Shown here piece by piece: positions 7,616 to 18,904 of a stretch of 64,000 nt of DNA. The notes beneath the pieces were generated by a model. It was given only the letters and a program-made list of their open reading frames with translations. It was not told the origin of the DNA and ran no database searches. The stretch covers positions 694,501 through 758,500 of the forward strand of contig JAFFSR010000374.1 of the NCBI GenBank assembly GCA_017163975.1, in the 5' to 3' direction. Positions within the stretch are counted from its first letter, which is position 1, and every line of letters begins with the position of its first letter. This DNA is from Anastatus disparis (taxonomy: Eukaryota; Arthropoda; Insecta; Hymenoptera; Eupelmidae). A program made the position numbers and the translations under genes.

Positions 7616-10403
7616 AAGGGTCCCCAGGTGTACCTCGCCGATTTTGATCATTTTATGATATGTTGTAGTACTCGAGAAGAAATTAGACATGTGTTTTTCT
7701 TACGTGCTGACTCGTCGATTTAAGGAGTGGAAATCACCCCTGTAGTTTGCCCCCAGAAATGAGGTTTTTTTTAATATCTCAAAAACTATTTGGAGTTTTT
7801 AAATAAAACCAACGCTATATTCTTTATTATAAAAAGACACTACTATAGGCATAACTTTTCCCCGAAGGGTGTCAACACCCATTTTTTTAGGAGTAAATGT
7901 GCAATTTTTCGCTAATTTTTCAATATAAAATCGATCAAATCGGCTAGATTTGGTTAAAAATTGCACTATCATCAAGAAAATGAAAAATTTAAGTTGACGT
8001 GTTTTGAGATTTACGAAGAAAAAATTTTTTTTCTCGAATGTTTTAGCCTTGAGGTTATTTTTTTATTTTATCCTTAAATAAAAAATTATATTCTTAAATT
8101 ATTTAAAAATTTTTTTTAATTTATTTGCAGATTGACACATTTATTGTATATTTTTTAATTTTTAATAAAACAACATTGAATATCGATGAAAATCATTTCA
8201 TTTTACAATGAATCATTGCAGGTTTGAAATAAATTCAAATTTTTAACTCTCGTGTAATTAATTTTATTTCGAATACATTCTATAAACTTATAATATTACA
8301 ATTATTTAGAACATGCAATTCATGTGTAATACATCGATAATTAAAAATTACATAATTTTCTTAATTGTTATCAAGGATCATAAGTAGGACAATAATGATA
8401 ATCATAAAAAAAGTGTTTCAAACATAAAGATTTTTTACACCATGAACATCGAACAATTGCGACATTAGAGCAGCCTGCAATTTCACAAAGTATATTAGAT
8501 TGTGATCTAAAAGCAAAATTTACTGGATTTTCAAAATTTTCAGTAAAGATTAAAGTTTAATAATATTGTTTTTGAAATGAAGATTCAATTCTTCATTCAT
8601 CAATATCAATACTGTCTGAAAAGTGTCTTACATAATTTTTCCAAACTCTAAATCCAAAAACATCTAGCAGTTGTGTTTGGCCTGTAGTTCCTTTTGGAAT
8701 TATTTTTAAAGTTATTTCTTTATTAATAGGTTTTACTTTTTTTACGGATGAAGGACAGTGCCCAGTCCATGACTCTAGCAAAAGTACAATTAATAAACCA
8801 ACATTCGGAAAATAAACTTCTTTGAGCCATGTTTTAAAATGATCTAGAATCAGACGAATTTCAGATTTTGGTAATTTTTAATAGAATACGAATTAAAACA
8901 AAAAAATGATCACTAATAATAACACAGGATGCCTTCTGAATTCAAAATAGTATCATAATTATTCGAATACGCTTAATATGAAATAATACCTGAAGTTAAT
9001 TTTCCTGATTTAGAAGCCATTGCATAAATGTTAGCTGGTCTGAATAACTCTTGTGATACAACTGGCCCAAATTCACCAGTTTTTTTCTTCAAGAACGATG
9101 AAAAAAAGGGGAAGAAGTCTACCATCACCAGATATTGTTCGTTGTATTGTATAGCTATGAGTCGTAGCAGCTACAGATTGTACCAAGCATTCTACTTGCC
9201 TTTCCCCTTCGATTGCTAATGTACGGCCAGAATGGACTTCCAATTGAAATCCACTTTGATCTGAATTATAAACATTTACTCTTCCTTTTTCTTCAATAAG
9301 TCTTTTCACTTCGATAACAAATTCATCAGCTTTTTTTTGTAAATAATCTGCTCTTTCTATTGTTTTTTTTGGTAATAAATTTATTAATTTTACTTCCAAA
9401 AATTCTATGGGCTCTCTTAAAATTTTCACCCAATGTTTTGATGCTTTGAAACGAAAATCTTCATGACCAATATCCTTTTATGCTTGCAGGGCCCATTTCT
9501 GTAAATCTATATCATGGATAATATGTCCAGCATCAACAGCAGTTTTGAAATTTTCTAACACAAATGAACAAATTTCAGCTATTTTTTCTCTATAAGTTCC
9601 GCCTTTATTTAAAGTTTTTGCCCAACGTTTTAAATGTGTTATTAATATTACCTTTTGAAATCTATTTTGTACGGTTTTTAAATTTAAATTTTTATTAACA
9701 CCACTTCTCCAAAACTCTACTACTCTTGCTATATAATCATGATCTAATTCTTCAACGTCGGATGTGCACTGCTGAAAACTTTTATCTGTAATACTGTCTC
9801 TTACATCAACTTCTACAACCTGCATTTGAATATATTTATAAGATTCTGCAAAATCAAGAGTTTCATCCTCAACAACTTCAAATTCATTAAATTCATGCAT
9901 AGAGCTTAATAAAATTTGTTCAATATGCTCTTTTAAATCTCTTTCTCGCTGCATTATTGGAGTTTCTTTCAGAATAAGTGCTTGAAATGTTATTAAAAGC
10001 AAGTTTAAAACGTTCATGGGATTTACCATCATTTTATTTCACTCTAAAAATTCTATACTGTAAAATGAAAAACTATTCTTGTTTTTTTTATACTGCTATA
10101 TTTAACACGTTGAAGTACACTTTTTAACTCAAATAAACATAAAGTAGAACTGACCAAAGTAATTAAAAATGCCGATTTCAATGCTTTCACAAGTTGCAGA
10201 ATTACAAATAAAAATAAATTTATCACGAAGACTTACGGATTAATTTATCACAGATAAATATTATCAACAGGTCAATAGCATTATCATTAACATATGATAT
10301 ATAGCAAGTACTATTATTAAATATTATTAAATATGTAAATATACTTACTTAATTTAAAATGTATTTCAATAACATATCATTATATATGTTTTAAAATTTT
10401 AAT

Positions 10404-10450
<47 letters not shown>

Positions 10451-11207
10451 TGTATATATTTGGAGAATCTTAAAATACTAATGACTCTTATAATTTTTGT
10501 ATAAGATTTTTTATGAAGTTTACGTATGAATGCACTTTTAATGAAGAGTGTATTTTTTTTATTTTTGGTATGATACAAATTTTAAGAATCCTGAAATATA
10601 TCATTGTTTAAAATTATCTAATCTTGTTAAAAACTTTCAGAATAATTTATTAATTAATACTTCAAAATTATCGAATTTTAAAATGAATTATCAAAGGAAC
10701 TCTACAAATAAATAGAAAAAAAAATCAGGAAGTAAATGTTTTAATTTTATATCGCTTACTAAATATTTTAAAATTGAAAAATTATTCATGGATATAATTT
10801 TTTATTTAAGAATAAAATGAAAAAATAACCTCATGGGTAAAACAATCTGGAAAAAAAAAATTTTTTCCGTAAATCTCAAAATACGTCAACTTTAATTTCT
10901 TATTTTCTTGATAATAGTGCAATTTTTAACCAAACCTAGCAAATTTGATAAATTTGCACATTTACCTCTAAAAAAATAGGGGTTGGAACCCTTCGGGGTA
11001 AAAGTTATGCCTATAATAGCGTCTTTTTATAATAAAGAATTTGGCGTTAGTTTTATTGAAAAACTCCAAATAGTTTTTGAGATATTAGAAAAAATCTATT
11101 TTTGGGGGCAAACTTCAGGGGTGATTTTCACCCCTTGAAATCGACGAGTCAGCACGTAAGAAAAACACAAAATAATAAAAATCGGTGAAGTACACCTGGG
11201 GGCCCTT
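7616..11207 (-). mobile_element. pogo/Tc1-related DNA transposon with long TIRs
   Basis: Inverted ends AAGGGTCCCCAGGTGTAC (left) and AAGGGCCCCCAGGTGTAC (right, reverse complement) bound a 3.6-kb element. Similarity between the arms continues inward for about 480 bp (to about 8090 and from about 10790), including TTTATTATAAAAAGAC and the AACTTTTCCCCGAAGG block. A broken transposase lies inside on minus. A (TA)n run lies at 10407-10446. No convincing target duplication is visible at the present ends. Confidence 0.8.
8593..10032 (-). pseudogene. DDE transposase of the pogo-like element, broken
   Basis: Three minus-strand pieces form one transposase. The N-terminal piece (10032-9478) has a helix-turn-helix-like segment (ARVVEFWRSGVNKNLNLKT, HLKRWAKTLNKGGTYRE). 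The central piece (9429-9073) begins the DDE core with VYNSDQSGFQLEVHSGRTLA, where the Asp is catalytic, and VAATTHSYTIQ. The C-terminal piece (8781-8593) has IIPKGTTGQTQLLDVFGF, the IP-to-LDV region typical of pogo/Tc1-type enzymes. Stops and frameshifts separate the pieces, near 9430-9477 and through 8782-9072. The enzyme is inactive here. The superfamily assignment is good, the exact family uncertain. Confidence 0.75.
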
Positions 11208-11214
11208 CCTTGTT

Positions 11215-11945
11215 AGAAGATACTTATAGAACAGTCGGTAAAGGAGTCCCCCAAGGAGGTTTTTCAAGTCCTTACTTATATCTCATATATGTCAGACATT
11301 ACGGTTAATATCCCGAAAAGTGTTACAGTGTCACAGTTTGCTGATGATATCGCTCTATACAGTAAAGCTTCTTTTCTTCGTAGATGTATTAATTAGTTAA
11401 GAAAAATCACTCAAACAATTAAAAAAAAATTGTTTCACTTAGTTTAGAGTTTGCGCCACATAAAACTAAATTTATGCACTTAAGAAGATGTAAAACGGAC
11501 ACTACACCTGTAAACAACTGTCTTTTCATTTTATAATTGAATTTCCAGAAAAGAAATGCATTAGCTTGTAGTATATACCATGATGATTATTTAGTTGAAT
11601 TTTTAAATAAATTCATTCATTAGTTCTTAAGATATTTGGATTCTGGTACGAAATCGAAAAATTTTAACAATCATTATTAGAATCCAAAATTCTCAATAAC
11701 TAATAAATGAATTTATTTTAAAATTTAACTAAATAATCTTTATGGTACATACTATACGCTAACGTTTTTTTTAACAAAAATTTTGCAAAACATGGAAGGA
11801 AAATCAATATTTCTGAGTACAGGTGTGATGTCCATTTTACATCTCCTTTAATAAAAATAATGTTAAAGCTGGTGAAACTGAAGTTTCAATAGACGATATT
11901 AAAATGAGATCAAGTGAGATTGTTCACTTTCTGGGCATAATTTTT
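11215..11945 (+). pseudogene. LINE reverse transcriptase fragment cut by a MITE
   Basis: Plus-strand pieces of a non-LTR reverse transcriptase are readable: GKGVPQGGFSSPYLYLIYV followed by VSQFADDIALYSKASF, the catalytic FADD box. There are frame changes near 11285. The coding run reaches HKTKFMHL at about 11480, where a 364-bp TTAA MITE interrupts. After the MITE the frame resumes with EIVHFLGIIFNY to about 11945, the segment that normally follows. The 5' and 3' parts of the LINE are missing. It differs in style from the R1-like fragment that follows, so it is a separate element. Confidence 0.65.
11484..11847. mobile_element. TTAA MITE copy 1
   Basis: A 364-bp non-coding element has inverted ends containing GATGTAAAACGGACACTACA (left) and GATGTAAAATGGACATCACA (right, reverse complement). 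TTAA flanks both sides (11480-11483 and 11848-11851). A related copy lies at 14705-15078. Inner arms are also inverted (TCATTAGTT segments). Confidence 0.88.
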
Positions 11946-11978
11946 AATTATAATATATAATATAAAATAATAATAATA

Positions 11979-12722
11979 TACGTCAGTTACAACGTCCATC
12001 TTATTCTATGGCTCTGAAATATGGGCCGACTTAATGAGAAAGAAGACGCACCAGAAAACATTATCTTCTGTTCAAAGGAGAGGGGCTCTCGGAGTCACCA
12101 GCGCCTATCGAACTGTCTCTGATCCCGCGGTGCTAGTCATCGCAGGAATCATCCCGATCGAATTACAGGCGATGGAACGCAAGCGAACCTACGAACGAAA
12201 AAAATAGGAAGAAGAAACTGCAATAATCCAGAATGAAGAAAGACAGGTAACCATGGAATCCTGGCAGGAAACATGAAATCAGGAGAAAAAAGGCCGATGG
12301 ACCCAGTCACTCATTAAGAAACGGGCTCCATGGGTTGAAAGAAAGCACGGGAAGGTAAACTATTACCTCACCCAGTCCCTCAGTGACCACGGGTATTTCT
12401 GCTCCTATCTCAGTAATATGGGAAAGGGTCAGGACCCGGGCTGCGTCTTCTGTTTCGCTGATCGCGACGATGCGTATCATACGTTTTTCGTCTGCCATTG
12501 GTGGAACGAAGAAAGACGCCAGGTCGAGGAAATAGTCAGACGACTAATGCCAGAGACAATTATAAGCGAAATGATCTCGGCTGAAGAAAAATAGAATGTT
12601 ATGACACTTTCTGTAGAAAGCATCCTTACACAGAAGAAAACGTATTTAGATAGGGAGATGAATCGAAGTACGAATGATACCACGGGAGCCATGCTGACAT
12701 TTCTGCATAACCAAGAAACATA
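11979..12722 (+). pseudogene. R1-like LINE ORF2 C-terminal fragment
   Basis: Plus-strand translation begins TTSILFYGSEIWADLM and continues through ALGVTSAYRTVSDPAVLVIA, a signature of R1-clade reverse transcriptases after the catalytic core. It then reaches KKGRWTQSL and GKVNYYLTQSLSDHG. The C-terminal zinc motif is CVFCFADRDDAYHTFFVC (Cys-Cys-His-Cys). Stops occur near 12208 (TAG) and 12592 (TAG). Only the C-terminal third of ORF2 remains. Assignment to the R1 clade rests on these blocks. Confidence 0.75.
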
Positions 12723-13843
12723 AGCCGATCCTATAGATTCGGGGTACGGGGATTCCTCGTAAAAGAGAAAACCAAATCGTGCACCGTATGAATGTGCGAT
12801 AATGCGTAAGTGCAAGATTTTGCTGTTGTGTAACTGTCGCGGGAGGTTAGCGTGCCAGCAGGTTCGCTCCCTCTACATGCGTAAATATACCGCACGCGTC
12901 CAAGTGTGAGGGTGAGTCAGACGCAATAGATATGCTAGCCCCACGTGGAGCTTTAGACCATATCTAGTCCACGAGAAACGAGACTGATGTAAAGAGGACT
13001 GATTTTGCTCCCCTCTATAGAGCCAGTCCTCAAGGTAGATGTTGCCTTCCTGATTATGCGATCGACGGAAGTATGGATGTTTTGATGGGAACCTAAACCG
13101 ACTCTCTTAGAGCGTCCAATTAGGACTCCCAAGGAATGTATGTCGCGGGAGAGAGTCACCATACTTAACTTCGAACTAAAGTTTTTCTTCACGCGCGTAG
13201 CTACACGGAGAAGGTTTTGCATCATAAACGATGGTGCGCTTTTAATACGGGCCACATCGTGGTTCGCATTAAAGATAAATATCGATGCGTGTCTAAACAA
13301 GCATGAAATTTTTCGATGCGGCGCCACCTCGCGCACTGTATTTCGACTTATGCACGAGAAAAAGTGATGCATGAATTATGAAATGCAAAGCAATATGCGT
13401 GATTTACAATGCAAAACGAATCACTTTTTCTAGTGCGTCGGGCATCATGTTTGTTGACGCAAAACTCTCTCGGTGTATGCATGCATGTGAGAATGAAATG
13501 CGTCAGATTTATTTTTTATATAACTTGTAAATTGAGGAAACAAATTTAGTCAAATACCAGAAAAACCATGAAAAAAGATTTGAAACGATCAAAGACCGGG
13601 GCCACCCTGAAGTAATGTGATAAACAGATTTTGGGGTGGGGTAAGGCCCTAAGTAGTCGAGTAAGAGTATTCCTCGCACTCCAAATGACTTATCATTCGT
13701 TGGGTGAGGAGAATGCGATTTTCAGAAAATCGCTGGACGTGAACTAGTAACCCGGCACAAACCGTGGTTTTTCTTCTGTCTGTATCTTTTTTCAGACCCT
13801 AGAAACTCCCAGCAGTCTGTTTGCAGATTTTTATCCTCATTAT
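12723..13843. other. Non-coding, CpG-rich stretch after the R1 fragment
   Basis: No gene is supported. Base composition is less AT-rich than the surroundings, and part of it may be the 3' untranslated region of the R1-like element. A short inverted pair (CGAGAAAAAGTGAT near 13352 and its complement near 13421) is present. Open frames on either strand here lack any recognisable pattern. Confidence 0.35.
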
Positions 13844-14091
<248 letters not shown>

Positions 14092-14099
14092 TTACTTGG

Positions 14100-14700
14100 A
14101 CTGACATTTATTAAATATTTATGTTATTGATACTTACGTAACAGAACCTCACTACACAAGAGTGCAGGTGGACACTAGAAGTCTAGTCATTTAAAATTTA
14201 ATACTCCGACTTTGATTGTGTTCAACATTCATATTATACTTTTAATAGTAATAATACTACCAACATTGTAATTATTTCTATAATAACAGCTTAAATGAGT
14301 AATTAGGTAACTCACAATTAGTCATGTTACATTGATACATTTAAATTCTGTAACTTAATTTTTCTTTTAATTTAGTTTATTCAAAGTCGCATCGTTAACT
14401 AGGTCATTAGCGACTTTCATCACAGATTACAAATAATTATTATATTGGTACATTATTTTATATAATAGTTGTGTTTACAATATAGTATAAAGGTTACAAT
14501 ATTTTGTACATATTTTAAGGTCTTAGTTTTATTGTTATATATAGTGGTATTATCTGACTATAAATATTTTTAATCTCTTGTCTAATTGACAACGTAAAGC
14601 ATTCTTTTTACGAGCTGAAGAATCATGATTCTAAATTCATTCAAATCATGTTTGCTGTACTTTGCTTCGCTTAGCTCCGAAATATCCAAGTGGCGAGCAG
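14100..14700. other. AT-rich non-coding sequence
   Basis: I see no gene, repeat or motif of note here. It separates the compound microsatellite from the second TTAA MITE. Confidence 0.4.
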
Positions 14701-14704
14701 TTAA

Positions 14705-15078
14705 GGGGATGTAAAATGGACACTACACCTGTACTCATAAATATTCACTATCTTTACATTCTATTGTAAAATTTTCAATAAAAAAATGCATTAGCTTGTA
14801 GTACGTACCATGAAGATTATTCGGTTAAATTTTTAAATAAATTCATTCATTAGTTATTGAGAATTTTGGGTTCCAAAATTATTTATTAAAATTTTTTAAT
14901 TTTGTACAGGAATCCAAATATCTTAAAAGCTAATGAACTAATTAATTTGAAAATTTATCTAAATAATCATCATGGTACACAGTACAAGCTAATGCATTCC
15001 TTTTCTGGAAATTCAGCAATAAAATGGAAAGGAAGCTAATATCTATAAGTACAGGTGTAGTGTCCGCTTTACATCTCC
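14705..15078. mobile_element. TTAA MITE copy 2
   Basis: A 374-bp element of the same family as the one at 11484. The left end GGGGATGTAAAATGGACACT and the right end (reverse complement GGAGATGTAAAGCGGACACT) are flanked by TTAA at 14701-14704 and 15079-15082. A TTAA target is typical of piggyBac and Kolobok transposases, which would have moved it. Confidence 0.9.
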
Positions 15079-15270
15079 TTAATTAATACAAAAAAGGATT
15101 ATAAGATACAGGTTGAAAATTGAAAATTTTACATTGCCGGGCACTCAATAATAACTGTTTTTAAAAATTAACTCAAAAAAAAAATCAAAATAATATTATA
15201 TTTCAGTAAGATGGTAAACTAATGATAAGAACATAAAAATACGTATTCTTTAAAATAAAAGAATACTCAC

Positions 15271-15415
15271 CCTATTAGATAAATCAAAGTTGACGGGTGC
15301 ACTTTGCTCAGTACTATCGGTGAGACAACTAAGAGATCTCCAAACTTCTTGACCAGAACTAAGATCTATACTTTGCACCAACACAGAATCTTCGCTACGT
15401 ACGGTCTCTTGTTCT
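15271..15415 (-). CDS. Possible internal exon of a host gene
   Basis: On minus, a 145-nt open stretch is framed by a strong acceptor (CTTTTTTCTTTAG just before 15415) and a consensus donor (AATAGG|GTGAGT, with GT at 15270-15269). It encodes about 48 residues: a charged start (EQETVRSEDSVLVQSIDL), then GQEVWRSLSCLTDSTEQ and NFDLSNR. The sequence looks like a genuine protein, is less AT-rich than its flanks and matches no mobile-element family I know. Entry phase has one base completing a codon; exit is between codons. I cannot name the gene. If real, the surrounding mobile elements sit in its introns. Confidence 0.5.
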
Positions 15416-15439
15416 CTAAAGAAAAAAGTTTTCATAATA

Positions 15440-16516
15440 ATAATTAAAGATTTATGATAATATTAAAACATTTTTTTGACTCAAAGTGATATTAACTATG
15501 GAGATTATACAATTAAACTTATTTATTAAATCATGCCAAGTTATATATAAAAATACTAAAGGGGATATGCTATTAATTAATAATCTATTTAAAATATTGA
15601 CATTTTAGTCAATCGATAACTATATTAAAATGAATCAAAAATTTAATTTTGTTAGTTGATTTGATATATCACACATATATATCACCCATTTTCCGTCAAA
15701 TCGAGAGACAAAAATTTTTTTTTGCTAAAAATTAGTAAAATGGTTCTTTTCCATATTATGGACCACTAAGAAGTTTTTTAGATTTTTTTAGTACATAGTT
15801 TTAGAGCTCCAAAGCTTCAAAGGTGGGCTGAAACCATATTTCTTACATTTTTGACAAATTTTAGGCTTAAATTACTCAGTTGGATTGCGTTTAAGGAATA
15901 TATGACTGAGAAAATTTTTTGTTTAAAATATTCAAAATTTTGAGAAAAAAATAATTCATGAGTGCTAATGTAGCCATTCGCTGAGCTAAAGTCATTGAAA
16001 CATTGAAATACCACTTTTCAAGATTTGGAACCATAATCCCATAACCAAAAAATTCATCAAAGTATGTAACATATGTATAAACATGGCCTAAAAATTTCAA
16101 AGTAGATATCCTGATCTATTTCTTAGAAGAAATCAAATTTTAAATAAAAATAATGAAAAATGTGATATTAGCTACATTCTTTTAGTTTTAAACTTGAAAT
16201 GATTTCAAAATCATTTGCAAAATGATACTTTATAAGTTGTATTAAAATTAGTTAATTTACTTTTATTTATATAAAATTAAACACTTATTTTTAGAATTAT
16301 CAAAAGCTGTATTACTGTGAAGTGAGATAAAAGTTTAAAATAAATAAATCGACTTTATGTGTCTATTTATCAAATCATTATATCAATGATAGGTTAGAAA
16401 AATCTTTTAATTGTTTAAAAAAAGGGCATTTCCATGTTTTTAGTATACATTCATTGTAATTAAAGTAAAAATAATTTTCAAGATTGTTATAGATGCACGT
16501 AGAAGTGATAAATGCC
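15440..16516. other. AT-rich non-coding sequence
   Basis: No gene or clear repeat is seen between the exon and the left end of the giant foldback element. Short open frames on minus at 15817-16100 overlap in two frames and have AT-driven composition. Confidence 0.4.
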
Positions 16517-16726
16517 CTCCTGAAAATGATCGCGAAACTTATGATGCAATATTTTGCGCCACTTTTTGTGTCGCTTTTTGCGTCACTTTTTATATCACTT
16601 TTTGTGTCACTCTATAGAGCCAAAAGTGACGCAACTTTTTGCGCAACTTTTCCAAAAATATATTATAAAAAAAATTATAAATATTTTATTTTTAAATTTT
16701 ATTTCACATCATTTAAAAGATGTTAA

Positions 16727-17516
16727 TGTTACGTCATAAACGTATCGTTTTTTATTAACATTGGTAAATCAAATTCCTCAGTTATTGAACAGTCGCATTA
16801 TTTCATTGTTAAACGAAATTAAGTAGATCATAAGAAAAGAAGCGAAACGTATGTTTCGAAATTTCAAAATGAATTTTACAAATCCTAAAAACATTACGAA
16901 ACATATTATCAAAATCCAAGAAAATTTATAAATAAAAATTGATTTAAAAGACAATAACTCTCATAAACAAAATAAGTATAAAAACCAAATGAAACAAATG
17001 ATATTCGGAATATTACCCCGGGTGTCTTATTGGTAATACGTTTACACTGCCCGTCAAGTTTATATTTCAAAGCAATTGCTATTACTAAATATACATATAT
17101 CAATTATTAGAATATATACGCGCATAAAAATCAATTATATTAAAATGTGTTAAAAGATATCAATAAACCTCGAGGATCTATTTACATATTGTGCCTATTC
17201 ATTTGTCTGCCCATACCTAGCACCAATCTACTGAGAAATACTACAAGGTAAGAACATATAATTATTTAATAAACTCTTTATTTTCAAGAATCAAGTTTAT
17301 CCTTTAATAATATTCAATCGTGAGAGCGATTTCGTTCAATTAAATATTGGTGGAGTCTTTCCACCACTAGAGTCATACATCTTTATCTTTATACATTTTA
17401 TAAATAAATTCAATATTTTAAACGTATATAATTTATATATATTTAATGCAATTAATTAACATAATTAAATAACATATCCACTTTTATTTAATCCTGGTGC
17501 AAGCCAGGACTTAACA
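16727..17516 (+). repeat. Gypsy LTR 1 (5' LTR)
   Basis: The 790-bp long terminal repeat begins TGTTACGTCATAAACG and ends CCAGGACTTAACA, so it has TG...CA ends with short inverted TGTTA/TAACA. A TATAAAA box lies near 16977 and an AATAAA near 17268. A consensus splice donor (CTACAAG|GTAAGA, GT at 17248) lies between them. TTAA stands just before the LTR and again after LTR 3, giving the 4-bp target duplication of the whole Gypsy unit. Two further copies are at 29336 and 34479. Confidence 0.92.
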
Positions 17517-17535
17517 TTTTGGTTCCGGTACAAAC
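17517..17535 (+). other. Probable primer-binding site
   Basis: Sequence right after the LTR is TTTTGGTTCCGGTACAA. A TGG-starting stretch complementary to a tRNA 3' end is expected here. Which tRNA would pair cannot be stated without comparing to a tRNA set. Confidence 0.4.
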
Positions 17536-17734
17536 TTTTTAATTGAGAAATCGTATTGAATATATTGAAGGATAATCAAAGAAAATTTATAATTCTTTAC
17601 CTATTTATATATAAAGTGCATAAAAATATAAAGGGCTTATAATAAATACAGTGTTAAAAAGTGTTAATTAACCGCCAAGTGCGTCAAATAAAATATTATA
17701 TATTAAAGGCACAAATCAAATAAATATACATAAA

Positions 17735-18070
17735 ATTAAACGCGAAGTGCATTATTAAAAGCGAATAGCGTCATTGAAAATAAAAATATTATACGCGAAG
17801 TGTATTATCAAATAGGAATAGCGTCATCGAAAATAAAAATATTAAACGCGAGGTGTATTATCAAATACGAATAGTATCATTAAAAATAAAGTATTAAACG
17901 CGAAGTGTATTATCAAATACGAATAGTGTTATTAAAAATAAATTATTAAACACGAAGTGTATCATTAAATACGAATAGTGTTCTTAAAAAAATGAAAATA
18001 TTATACAGATAAAATTAATATATTATACGCAAAGTGCGTAATTGAAATAATTTTTATATACGCGAAATTG
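17735..18070. repeat. Minisatellite in Gypsy leader, about 6 units of 55-62 bp
   Basis: Units share AAACGCGAAGTGTATTAT followed by CAAATACGAATAGTGT and an AT-rich spacer. Six imperfect copies follow each other, the last degenerate (ACGCAAAGTGCGTA). It lies in the 5' untranslated region or in the lost gag region; no gag or protease frame remains between the LTR and the reverse transcriptase. Confidence 0.8.
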
Positions 18071-18079
18071 CGCGGTTAA

Positions 18080-18900
18080 AAATCATATAATACAATCTAC
18101 ATAAAAAAAATTGTTAATAAAAATAAATGTAAAATCATTAATTTAATAAATAAATCTATATTTTAGCAAGAATAATTATAAATAAGAAATCAAGTAAAAA
18201 TTACAAATTTGTTTATAAACTGATTTCAAATAATATCATTTAATTAGTGCATTGAGAAATTACAACAGATATCAATAATTTTTGCATAATAATTTAATTT
18301 TAAAAGTGGAGTAAATTTTTAAGTTCACGATTAATAAAAGAAATGAAAAGGAAAGTTGACTAAAAGTAAAAATTCAATATCATTCAAAATATTGAGTTAT
18401 ATTAAATAATACTAAAAACATATAAATTTTTATGAAAAGAATATAAAGTAAATTTAAAGATATCAAAATAAAGTAAACAAACGGCATAAACAGTTGTCAT
18501 CAAAACATTACAAGTGTATTGAACTTTGTAAATACAAGCTCAGCAAAATTTTTTTTTTACCGTACGCTCTCGTGTAGGTATAACAGCAGTGAGTTAATAT
18601 CAAGTTTCAAAACATAAATCGGCAAAATTCTTTACTTTTATGTAAGAATGGTAGGTCAATGTCAAAGAATTGTTAATAACGTATGTTTACAAATGGCATA
18701 AAAAAAAGAGAGAGAAACACAGTCAGTAGTATTTATAATTTTTTTTTTTTTAACTTACAATTTTATGTACAAAATTTAATATTTTGAATAAATAAAATTC
18801 TTCATTGTTAAGTAAATAATGAAGATTTCAAATGAGTAAAATAAATTTTGATCAGATAGCAAAATATATAAAATAAGGAAAAACACAGTGGGTAATATCA
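18080..18900. other. Degraded gag/protease region of Gypsy element
   Basis: AT-rich sequence between the leader minisatellite and reverse transcriptase. By position it should encode gag and protease, but no frame, zinc knuckle or DTG motif is recognisable. Confidence 0.4.
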
Positions 18901-18904
18901 TACT

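Noticed and set aside
7616..11207. A TA target duplication for the pogo-like element
   Set aside because: TA stands left of the element (CTACTA) but not at the right end, so no claim is made.
12307..13372. Minus-strand frames of 63 to 139 codons
   Set aside because: They overlap the R1-like plus coding region or CpG-rich non-coding DNA and show no motif.
16493..16739. Short frames encoding FVSLFASLFISLF-like repeats
   Set aside because: They come from the ACTTTTTGCGTC-type subterminal repeats of foldback X.
17680..18080. Regularly spaced repeats that could suggest a CRISPR array
   Set aside because: Spacers are themselves repeated, the genome is eukaryotic and no cas genes exist; it is a minisatellite.
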